The translations under genes and the position numbers were made by a program. Below, piece after piece: positions 47,801 to 59,800 of a stretch of 64,000 bases of DNA (positions are counted from its first letter, which is position 1; every line of letters begins with the position of its first letter). The notes under the pieces are model-generated. The model ran no database searches. It was not told where the DNA came from and worked only from the letters and a program-made list of their open reading frames with translations. Location: NCBI GenBank assembly GCA_038501625.1, contig JAZAYU010000005.1, forward strand, positions 7,812,001-7,876,000, in the 5' to 3' direction. The stretch is from Corbicula japonica (Eukaryota; Mollusca; Bivalvia; Venerida; Cyrenidae).

Positions 47801-50800
47801 ATGATTTTGGTAGGGGCTATGTTAAGCACAATTAAATTGCTTAGAGATAAAAGTAAATTAAGACAAAGACCACTGTTCTAAAAAGTGATATAATTACATT
47901 TATACAGAGCAATAATTCTGAAAGTGATATAATTGCATGTAATACAAAGCAATAATTCTGAAAGTGATATAATTGCATTTAATACAAAGCAATAATTCTG
48001 AAAGTGATATAATTGCATGTAATACAAAGCAATAATTGTGAAAGTGATATAATTGCATGTAATCCAAAGTAATAATTCTGAAAGTGATATAATTGCATGT
48101 AATACAAAGCAATAGTTCTGAAAGTGATATAATTACATGTAATACAAAGCAATAATTCTGAAAGTGATATAATTGCATGTAATGCAAAGCAATAATTCTG
48201 AAAGTGATATAATTGCATGTAATACAAAGCAATAATTCTGAAAGTGATATAATTACATGTAATACAAAGCAATAATTCTGAAAGTGATATAAATGCATGT
48301 AATACTAAGCAATAATTTTTTTAAAGGTAAAGAAACCTTTGATTTAAACATACTCAAATGTCGGATTACAAAACATGGAGATTTACGTCATTTTTATTTC
48401 CATGACATCATCTCTATAGTAACACATTTATAGTCAAAGATATGGCATTAAATGATTAATTAAAAAATATACAATATATATGCTTTTTAGTAAAAAAATT
48501 CTTTAAACTCGAATATTGAGGTTTAATCAATAAGCCAAGATATTCTGAAAATTCTCTCAAGATTTGAAGAGGATTATTGAAGTACTTTTGTTTTCAAAAG
48601 CCAGTGATTTTATTAATATCTAGATTCATAAAAGGGCAATGGATAACTTACGTGCAAACATTGTCAGAAACCATGGAATTGCATATAACTGAAAAAAAAA
48701 CAACAACAATAACATACAAGTAGCTGTAAACTAGTACTAACTTAAACTATTCGAAATGGATGTGACAATGAAAATCACCATAGAATATATACTTCAGATT
48801 GAATTACAGTAAAATATTGGAAACGCCTTATTTTCTATGCAAATGCACATGTGTTGAAGTCTTCTTTTATGGTACTAGTGCACGTACATATCAAAGCAAC
48901 TGTCATAAATGCAAACAAATAAAGAAAGTAAACAACATTTTATTTCAAAGCTTCCACCTTTCACTACCTTATCAACTATGAAAGGACATAGATACTGTGA
49001 AATAATAACTGTTTGCAGGGAACTAATTTTCATGGATTTCATGAGAGGATCAATCCCTAAATTGACAAACCACCACGAAATGTAGATCTGAACATAAACA
49101 TCAAACATTGAGTTCCACGAATTCTTGAACCCAATGGTGTCAAATGGAAAACCCATTGTGTACACACCGGTCACGTGATCATCACATTGACCTGTGTACT
49201 CTCGCTCAAAGTACACTGGGATTGGGACTAGTTAGCTTGATGACATGACCGCTATTTATAGAATGCCTCTAGATCCGCTCTTACACACAGATATAAGACA
49301 GTGTTCAAAAGTCACATTAGACTTAAAATAAGGGATATACAACTCAATATTATGTGTTATCTGATACATTTCTAAACTAAATTGACAAAAAATACCATAT
49401 TTATTCATTTGTCAACGGTTAATTGACATAACTACATTGCGGACTGTTAACTTTGCATATGAAGACAAAAATCCTGATTAGGATTGTTATGCGTTCTTAT
49501 GATAGAGGTCTATGTTAGCTTGATGACGTGACCGCTATTTATAGAATGATGGAAAACCACAAAATTTTATGCCCATAAAAATAAGCACCATAATACAGAC
49601 TTACATCGGGTATAAATCCTATGCCTTCCATGTGATTGCTGAGCTCAGGGTTATGAAATGCTATCAGATGACTGAATACTGCTAGGTACTCTGTGGGCAG
49701 AATAAATAAATAGAACAACACTAAATGTATATTCAAAATAAGTCACTATGATGTGTACATGCGGTACGTAATAGGAAGTTTGTGTCATTCCTTGAAATGA
49801 CATTACAAAGTTGAGCAAAAGAAATTGCTTGTTATACATTACACAGTATAAATAACATTCTGTAATGAAAATTTGGAACAAACTTACCTATAATATATGA
49901 GAAAATAATAGAAAAATTTAATTTCTTTCCAAATAAAATTACAACTTAAATGTAAAAAACATGAACAAAAACACATGGCATCATTATAGAACTCACTCAA
50001 ATTTCTCAGATCTACACTGTCTGCTTATTAAAATCATTAGATTATTTCTGATCAAGAAGTGAACAGTGTAGATCCGGATCAGACTGCACAGATATCACAA
50101 TGCATAGATTGGGAAACTGAAAATAAAACCTTATGTCAATTTTCATCATTATCTAGACATAAAATACCAAAAAACAGGTAAATCCTTAAAGAATTCCCGC
50201 CATTCATACAATAATATTTACACTTTAACCCTCACCTCCATAGACACACCTTTTTTGCGTAGGCGAACAGTTTAGATCCCGATCAGCCGGCACATCCGTG
50301 CCATCTGATCAGGATCTAAACTGTTCTCTTTTTGATTCATTAGGCTATTTCTGACCTAAATGCTACCAGTACACTGATCAGACAGCACCGATGAGATGGC
50401 TGATCTGGATCTACACTGGTCACACATGCATAAAAATGTGTATATATGGAGGAAAGGGTTAACTTCATCCTCTACTTTGAAGTCTTATCCCTCTAACAAA
50501 TCATAATTAATGATGGTACACTGTGTGTTGTACTACATTAAAAGGCATGGCTACAGAAAAAGCCGCTCACAATTTATTGGAATGTGCATACACTTTTGAC
50601 TTGTGACATTGAAAAGTGTCCAGGTTTTCTCATGAATTGCTGATGAAAAAAACAAGCCATCATTCACTTTGTTGTCAACATGGCTGTTCCAACAGCCATT
50701 CATAAAAGCTGCTATTTCTTTCTAGCAAATTCTTCAAACAATTTCAGTAAAAATGAGCGTATTTATGTGTGTACAGGGGTTCCACTATTGCTCAATCTCA

Positions 50801-53800
50801 AGGGTCATATTGTCCATTTTCAAGGGATTCACTCAATTTAAGCCTAAATAACCCTAATTAAAGGAAAAAATGACCCTTCAGCTAAAATCCTGGGGGTCAA
50901 AATAAGGCATTTTGGAAATTTCAAGGGTCAAAGGGTCATCTCCTGGGTCAAATGGAACCCATGATGTAAATATATGAACTGAATCAATACATGTATTTCA
51001 TTGCATTTATTTAGGTATGAAGCATTTGGATTTTTTTTTTTGCTGTATGCTTCATACACTTTAAACAAGCTTGTAACTCAACAATGTTACTTACCTTGAA
51101 TAACAGGTGAATTATCTTTCAAGAAAAACTTGTGAAGGTACTTTGGAATGAAGGCTGTTATGCAGGCATAAGCCAGAGCTGAAAAACAAAAAAAAGAAGA
51201 ATCCAAAATATAACAGGGTGAAAGGGGTTGTAAGTGATATGAAATGAAGATACAGACTCAACCTTTCTGCTTTCCTTTATAGACACACCTTAATTGCATG
51301 GGCGAACAGTTTAGATCCAGATCAGCCGGCACATCCGTGCCATCTGATCAGGATCTAAACGGGTCGCTTTTTGATTCATTAGGTTATTTCTGACCAAATG
51401 TGACCAGTGCAGATCCTGATCAGACAGCATGGATGTGCCAGCTGATCTGGATCTACAATGGTCGCACATGTGTAAAAATGTGTATATATGGAGGAAAGGG
51501 TTAATAACTCAACATGTAACTCTTCACTATTCAGTGATGACAAGCTGGCTATGAATCATAAAACTAAACTTGGTTTTATTTTGGTATTGTTACAAATAAT
51601 ACCGAGATTTCTGTCTAAAGAAGATGCCAATCATATAATTTCAAGGTTACATTCAGACACGACCTCTAGCATTTTCCTGCATTGATTTGTAATGACCAAG
51701 ATAATAAACTCAATATATAACCTCAAAGCATCAATATTCTTTGCATGATATTATTTATCTTATTTGATGTCACAAACCTCTTTTGTGACCTTTAGACTTA
51801 AAGAAGTTGAAAGACCAGTTTTAAAGCTGTTTAATGAAATAATAAATAGCCGCCACTGATATATTGCAGGATTTATCACTGGATGTTCACTATTTCTCAA
51901 CTTACCTTCATTGTTGAAGTTAAGGGCTATGAATGGGGCACAAAGGGAGTCCAGCCCTTGCCAGTAAACATACTCTGGGTGACTGACAACCCATGCCTTC
52001 AAGACCCGCTTGAACTTGGCATGGGCTGTAGGTGATGCTAACAACTCGTGATACTGGTGGCAACGGGGAATGTCAACTGCGATCTGAAACAAAATCAAAA
52101 CATATGTTCATTCTTGATTATCAGTGTCAGACACTCTAATAAGCTTTTTTAATAACATATTCAATTTGTCAGCAAATGATTTTCACAACATAACGAACAT
52201 GATATAAATGTATCTTCCCGTGCTTAAAATCAAGTATGATGGATTTATTACTTATTCATAATGCTTCATATTTGTAAGTGAAAGACACATGAAAATATTT
52301 GTGCTAGAAAATCTAAAAGGAAATAAGTATTTTAAAATAAAATTAAGTGACATTACCTGTCTATCTGTACCAGTGGGAGTTTCCTTGTCAATACTGTCAT
52401 ACACTGCTTGGATATCACCCTGCAAAAACATAGCAAACTTTGAAAACTGAGCAGACAGATAGACATATGCATGTATATGCTCTTCTTGAAAAAAAGAGGG
52501 ACTATTTTTGCAATGCCACTGAAAACCAAAGTAAATTCTTACTTGTTGAATACAGATAGATTTCAAGGTCAAAAGTCCTGCCCAACATCTGCCCTGTGCT
52601 TAACCCTTAACTCATTATTATATTGGCTTTTTACACAAGTCTAAAAACAGTGTAGATCCATCCAGACCAACCAGCAAATCCATGCCATCTGATCAGGATC
52701 TAAACTGCTTCTAAGTCAGAAATAACCTAGGGAATCAAAACGTGAAAAGTGTAGATCCTTATCAGATAGCAAAGATGTGCCTGCTGATATGGATCTATAC
52801 TACTTACACATGGATAACAGCTATATCCAATGGGGTTAAAAATACATGTAATTCCTAAGTTTAAATGTTTAATACACTCTAACTGTAATGACTGGATGAA
52901 AAAAATCACGACCAACTGTTTATCAAAAGATCAATTTTAACCCTTTCCTGTATAGATACAGCTTTATTGCTAGGGCAAACAGTTTAAATCCATATCAGCT
53001 GGCACATCCGTGCCGTCTGATCAGGATCTAAACTGTTCGCTTTTTGAATCATTAGGTTATATCTGACCAAAATGTGAGCAGTGCAGATCCAGATCAGATG
53101 GCATGAATGTGCCAGCTGATCTGGATCTACACTGGTCGCACACTCATAAAAATGGGTATATATCCAGGAGAGGGTTAATACATACCTCAACTTCTAGGAG
53201 GGCTGCCCAGACTAGATTTCTAAACAGAGGTGGTATATCAACTCTAGCTTCCTTTAGTATATGGGTTTTCTTGTATGGATACCCTTTGATTAATCTCTCA
53301 TATAAAATCACTCTGTGGAACTGAAATAGATAATGACTATAAGATTCTTATGTTCATGATATCATAAAAATAAATAGAGGATATTCGTTATACCAGTGTA
53401 AGATAGAAATATATTTCACCGAGTGAGCTCTGGTGGCGAAGCCACTCGTAAAAAATACATAATTCCAGAGTAGAAAAGTGAAATATAGTTCTATCTTTCA
53501 CTGATAAAAATAAATTTTCTTTTTATTTTATGCTTTTAGTGCACAATTTATGTGAATTTGACAAAAAATTCCATGAAATAGCGCCAAAAATGTTTGTTTA
53601 TGACGTTATGTCATGATGTCATACTTGTGCCCGTTTTGTTTGAAAACAGTGAAATACCACTTTTATTTCACCGGGAAAATTCTATAATTCACTAGAAAGC
53701 ATAAAATAAAACCTCTTCTTATATGGATGTCTTTACAAAGTAAAATAAGAAATAGGCTCATCAGTGGACTAATCCAAATAGTTGACAGCTTTCATAAATA

Positions 53801-56800
53801 CGAGTTTGAAAAGTAAAATAGGTGCAAAAGATCTGACACACTGCTTTAACCCTTTCCTCCATATATATTCCTTTATGACATGGGCAATCAGTGTAGATCC
53901 AGATCAGCCGGCACATCTGTGCCATATGATCAGGATCTGCACTGTTGGCTTCTAGGTCAGAAATAACCTCCTGGATCTAAAATAAAACCGTGCAGATCCT
54001 GATCAGATGGCACACCTAACAATTTTGGCTTCATCGCAACCATGTTGTTATAAGCAATATTATTTAAAAGTTTGATTCATGGAGAAATATTAAGAAATGA
54101 CAATTTTATAGCCAACAGAAAGTTTTTGTGACAGACTGACGGACTGATCCCAGTGCATTGCCTTTTCTTGAAAAAAGCAACACAAAAAATAACGAGACAA
54201 TGGCAATAATACTTATGAGGCAAACTAAAGTGCTATCAACAAACCTAGGCTGAAGGTTATAAAACTGAGATTGAAAACCAGTCTCAAATCTCGAGCATCT
54301 GATTGGCTGAAATGGCGACCAGTCGCCATTTCAGCCAATCAGATACTTGAGAGTTGAGACTGGTTTCCATGCTCCGTTTTATAACCTTGGGCACTGAACA
54401 TTGCCACTACAAAAAAATTGCAGTACCTGGTATTCAATATCTCTTTCCTTGATGACAAGAGGTAGATTTGCTGTAGTGGATAGATCATTATAGCTTGGGG
54501 ATGTCTGCAGTCCTTCTTCTGTAGTGTTCCTGTTTAGACAAAAAGGGAACAACCATTTATTTAACCCTTTCCTCCATAGAAACACCTTAATTCGGAGGGC
54601 AAACAGTGTAGATCCAGATCAGCCAGCACATGCGTGCCATCTGATCAGGATCTAATCTGTTTACTTTTTGATTCATTAGGTTATTTCTGACCAAAATGGG
54701 ACCGATGCAGATCCTGATCAGACGCCACAGATGCGCAGGCTGATCAGGATCTACACTGGTCGCACATGCCTAAAAATGCATATATATAGAGGAAAGGACT
54801 AAAGTGTGTTCTATAAGTGCAATAAGCTAATATACCCATGCGACAATATATATAAATATACCCATTTTAAAGATATTCTCTTACTGGTATTAATATTGGT
54901 AAAGATCTTGTTATTAAAAGAAAGGACTAACATGTTCAAATTTTAATTCACTGGATCAAAAACTTGCATGATCTCATTAATTTGCACAATTAAGATGCAC
55001 TGTTTGAACAATACTGTTTCCCTGGAAGTGAGAATCTTTTGCTTGGAGTCTGAATTGGGAAAACTGCCCAAAATACGCAAAACTTAACCCTTCACTTCAT
55101 TAGATATGGCTTTTATCACATACATCACCAACAGCCAGCATATCATTAGATATGGCTTTTATCACATACATGACCAACAGCCAGCATATCATTAGATATG
55201 GCTTTTATCACATACATCACCAACAGCCAGCATATCATTAGATATGGCTTTTATCACATACATGACCAACAGCCAGCATATCATTAGATATGGCTTTTAT
55301 CACATACATGACCAACAGCCAGCATATCATTAGATATGGCTTTTATCACATACATGACCAACAGCCAGCATATCATTAGATATGGCTTTTATCACATACA
55401 TCACCAACAGCCAGCATATCATTAGATATGGCTTTTATCACATACATGACCAACAGCCAGCATATCATTAGATATGGCTTTTATCACATACATGACCAAC
55501 AGCCAGCATATCATTAGATATGGCTTTTATCACATACATCACCAACAGCCAGCATATCCCGGATTTCTTATCTGTATCTACACTGGTTGCTTTAAGATTC
55601 ATTAAGTTATTTTTCGACATCGTTATTAAGTTATTTTTGGGACAATGTAGATCCAAATCTGACAGCATGGTTGTGCTGTATGATCTAGATCTACACTGGT
55701 GACCCATGTAATACTAGGTGTATCCATGGAGTAAAAGGTTAAACGCACATGTTCAGTTCTTTCTCAGTTACATCATAAGATGTAGATGATGACAATACCT
55801 GTATATATAGAGTAAAGCGTTAAGCTGATCCCTAGCAGTGTGAACACCTGTAACACTGTGTCAAGATAATCAACAATGAATATACAACTTCTGATGCTGC
55901 TCAAATGAGAATGTAACCTTTTTGCTGTGTGGATACTGCTTACACAGCATGTGAGACCAATTTATATCCAGATCAGACTGCACATGGGATTTAAGCTTTA
56001 ACCATGGAATAACAGGTTAAAAGGCTCCGCTAAATATGTGATCATGGTAACATTTTGCAACAGTTTTTCCCAGGGAAGAGACTTTGTGTACCACCTGCAT
56101 AAGCTAGAATCGTACAGCCATGTAAAGTATACATTTTGTTGTCAAAAATAACATTTCAATCCATTGAATACATACTCATCTTCTAGAAGAGGGTAATATG
56201 ACTTCTCATCAATATCTGACAGCCTCTGTAATGACAAAATAATATGTATCATATATCAGTGTGTTTCTTCCAACTGGATTTCTTTCAAGGACTCGAGTGT
56301 TTTGAATTTAACACATTTATATTTAAGAAGAAAATTTAAAAATAACAAGAGGTGTTTGTCAAACACAAATGCCCCCCCTGACGTGCAAGTGATATCTATT
56401 AGCATTGAATTTAAATTTTTGGAAATTTAGAGACTTTTGTAAGCTTTAGCAATGAAGGGTACCAGTCATGAAAGCAATTTACAAGACGGTGGAACTCCTA
56501 TATATCAATAACCAGGTCATCCAATGAGAGGATTACATCTACCTCGACAAACATAAGCGCGTGTAGATTAACCTAGTCTAACACAAAGGATTTTATTGTA
56601 ATTTAAATCAAATATTCGCTATTGGCGGAGATATAGTAGCTCTAGTGTTATGTCAATTCCGGTAATGTGCAGGCTTTAGTGACCATCCATACGAAACCAA
56701 AGCATTTAATAAACACAAGTGAGTGATAATCAGTGCCTATTTATGACACGGCATATATTGAAATAGTTTAAAATTAATGTTATGGATCATTAATATATAT

Positions 56801-59800
56801 CTTTACTTGAAATTGTCATGGGGAAAAATAATCACAACTTTACACTGAGAAGTATTTTATTTTATTATACAAATAAACATAAAAACGTTGTCTAGTTATT
56901 GATCGAACAAGGTTTTTTGTTGTCAAGGCCACCGTGACCTTGACCTTTGACCTACTGACCCCAAAACCAATAGGGGTCTTCTACTGGTCACGACCAACTT
57001 CCACACCAAATATGAGGTCTGTATCACAAAGCGTTGTCTAGTTATTGATCGGACAACGTTTTTGTATGCAAAGGCCACTGTGACCTTGACCTTTGACGTA
57101 CTGATCCTAAAATCAATAGGGTTCTTCTATTGGTCATGACCAACCTCCACACCAAATATGAGGACTGTATCACAAAGCGTTGTCTAGTTATTGATTGGAC
57201 AAGGTTTTTGTGGTCAAGGCCACTGTGACCTTGACCTTTGACCTACTGACCCCAAAACCAATAGGGGTCTTCTACTGGTCATGACCAACCTCCACACCAA
57301 ATATGAGGACTGTATCACAAAGCGTTGTCTAGTTATTGATCGGACAAGGTTTTTGTGGTCAAGGCCACTGTGACCTTGACCTTTGACCTACTGACCCCAA
57401 AATCAATAGGGGTCTTCTACTGGTCATGACCAACCTCCACACCAAATATGAGGACTGTATCACAAAGCGTTGTCTAGTTATTGATCGGACAAGGTTTTTG
57501 TGGTCAAGGCCACTGTGACCTTGACCTTTGACCTACTGACCCCAAAATCAATAGGGGTCTTCTACTGGTCATGACCAACCTCCACACCAAATATAAGGAC
57601 TGTATCACAAAGCGTTGTCTAGTTATTGATCGGACAAGATGTGGTCTACGGACCGACCGACATACCGACCGACATACCGACATACCGACCGACCGACATG
57701 TGCAAAGCAATATACCCCCGCTTCTTCGAAGGGGGGCATAATTACTAGGGATGGCATTTTCCTCCTATTTTACCATTCAAATGTTTGAATCAGTTTGCAT
57801 TAGAACGTTTCGAACGTTCGATTTATTCGTAAACAATCATATAAACCATGAAACCTGTCTTTATATAAAAGACCCCCACAGTATCCCCGATACAATAAAA
57901 TTGTCATACAAATAAATTTTCCCGATAATGTCCGAGTGTTCCAAAATTCTAACAGTGGGTTTATTTACCGGAGCATGCGACCATCTAGTGTCTACTGATC
58001 TACCTCTAGAAGTATATACTAGTTGTCAACTTGATGGTTTCCTTGTTCACAAGCATGTTCAGATAAGATTATGAACATTCAAATGCATTTGAAGCATTCG
58101 AATGTTTGTGAAAATACAATATTGAGTGTGTGAAAATTCTCGTTTCTAATATAAAGTTAATTATCTATATGAACAACGGCAATCAAGAAGGTTTGATATT
58201 TATTTGACACACGTAATGTCAAGATAATTGATTTTTCGTAAAAAAAACAACATGTAGACAACATGCAACATGACTCCTACCTGGCTAAAATGTAAAATGC
58301 GGACTAAATCAAATTGTGGTACATGTGCATGATCAAATTGGAAAGTGAGTACACAATACTACAATAGAAATGTGATTAAAAATAAGGTAATCAAAAAAAT
58401 ATTGTAAAATTAACTGAATATTGTAATGATGATTCAATTTAGTAAATCAAAAGAGTCATCCAGTAATGAAAATCAAATCAGTTCACACCTGTGCCCAATA
58501 TCATAAAACTAAATCTGGAGATCAGTCTCAAATCTCAAGCATCTGATTGGCTGAAATGGCGACAAGTCGCCATTTCAGCCACTCAGATCCTTGAGATTTG
58601 AGACTGATCTCAAAAATTAGTTTTATAATCTTGAGCACTGGTCAAAATGCACAGATAATGGGACTTGGGAATAGAATAGATGTAAATTAACGCTTAACTC
58701 TAGGTGATCCTGATCAGTGGACATATCATTCTGTGCTGTCTGATCAGGATCTAATCTGTACGCTTTTTGATAAATTAGGTTATTTCTGACCAAAAAGGGA
58801 ACAATGCAGATCCTGATCAGATGGCATGATTGTGATACACTGTTCACAAATGTGATAAAACCATTATACCGGTATATCGAGTCAAGGATAAAGTCTTGTT
58901 CCTGCTTGACCTTCACCTTGCTAACAACTTTGACCTCTGCAGTCAAAGGTTACATTATTTACCTGTCTTAGTTGGTCCTGTTTTAATATCACAACTGTAT
59001 GGTCTAACAATTCCATCTGGTCTCGACCTTGACCTAGCACTTCTCCATTGTCCAAGGTCAAACTGCAAAAAAATCTTAAATGTAAAGCAACAACAGACAA
59101 ACAATGAAAACATTGGGAATTATCACGTATTACTGTCTATTCAAATTATAATTTAACTCTTAAATACTCCCATGTCTTGATAATTGTTGTACTAGCTGGA
59201 GAAATTGCAGTTCTGATCATATTAACTCTTTACTTCATATATACAGGTCAGATCGCAAATGCCGAGAGTGTAGATCCAGATCAGCAGGCACATCTGTGCC
59301 ATCGCACATCTGTGCCATCAGATTAGGATCTACAAATAGACAATGTTTATTTCTTAATCAGAAATAACCTAATAAATCAAAAAGCAAACTCAGTGTAGAT
59401 CCTTATCAGAGGGCATGGATGTGCCGGCTGATCTGCATATACACTGTTCTCGCATGGAATATACATGTAGCCTTTTTCCCACGGAGTAAAGAGTTTATAG
59501 TGTCATATACTTTTACAAAAGGGTGCTTCTCTTATTCTAGATCTTAATATTAGAACTTTTTTCAAAATCTCTTTATTACAATCGCAGTTATCTCATGATG
59601 CATACACAGTTAAACACCGATATTAAGTGCCCAAGGTCATAAAACTGAGCATGGAAACCAGTCTCAGATCTCAAGCATCTGATTGGCTGAAATGGCAACC
59701 AGTCACCATTTCAGCCAATCAGACGCTTGAGATCTGAGAATGGTTTCCATGCTCATTTTTATAACCTTTAGCCAAGACTACCTCTGGGACTGGACAAAAG

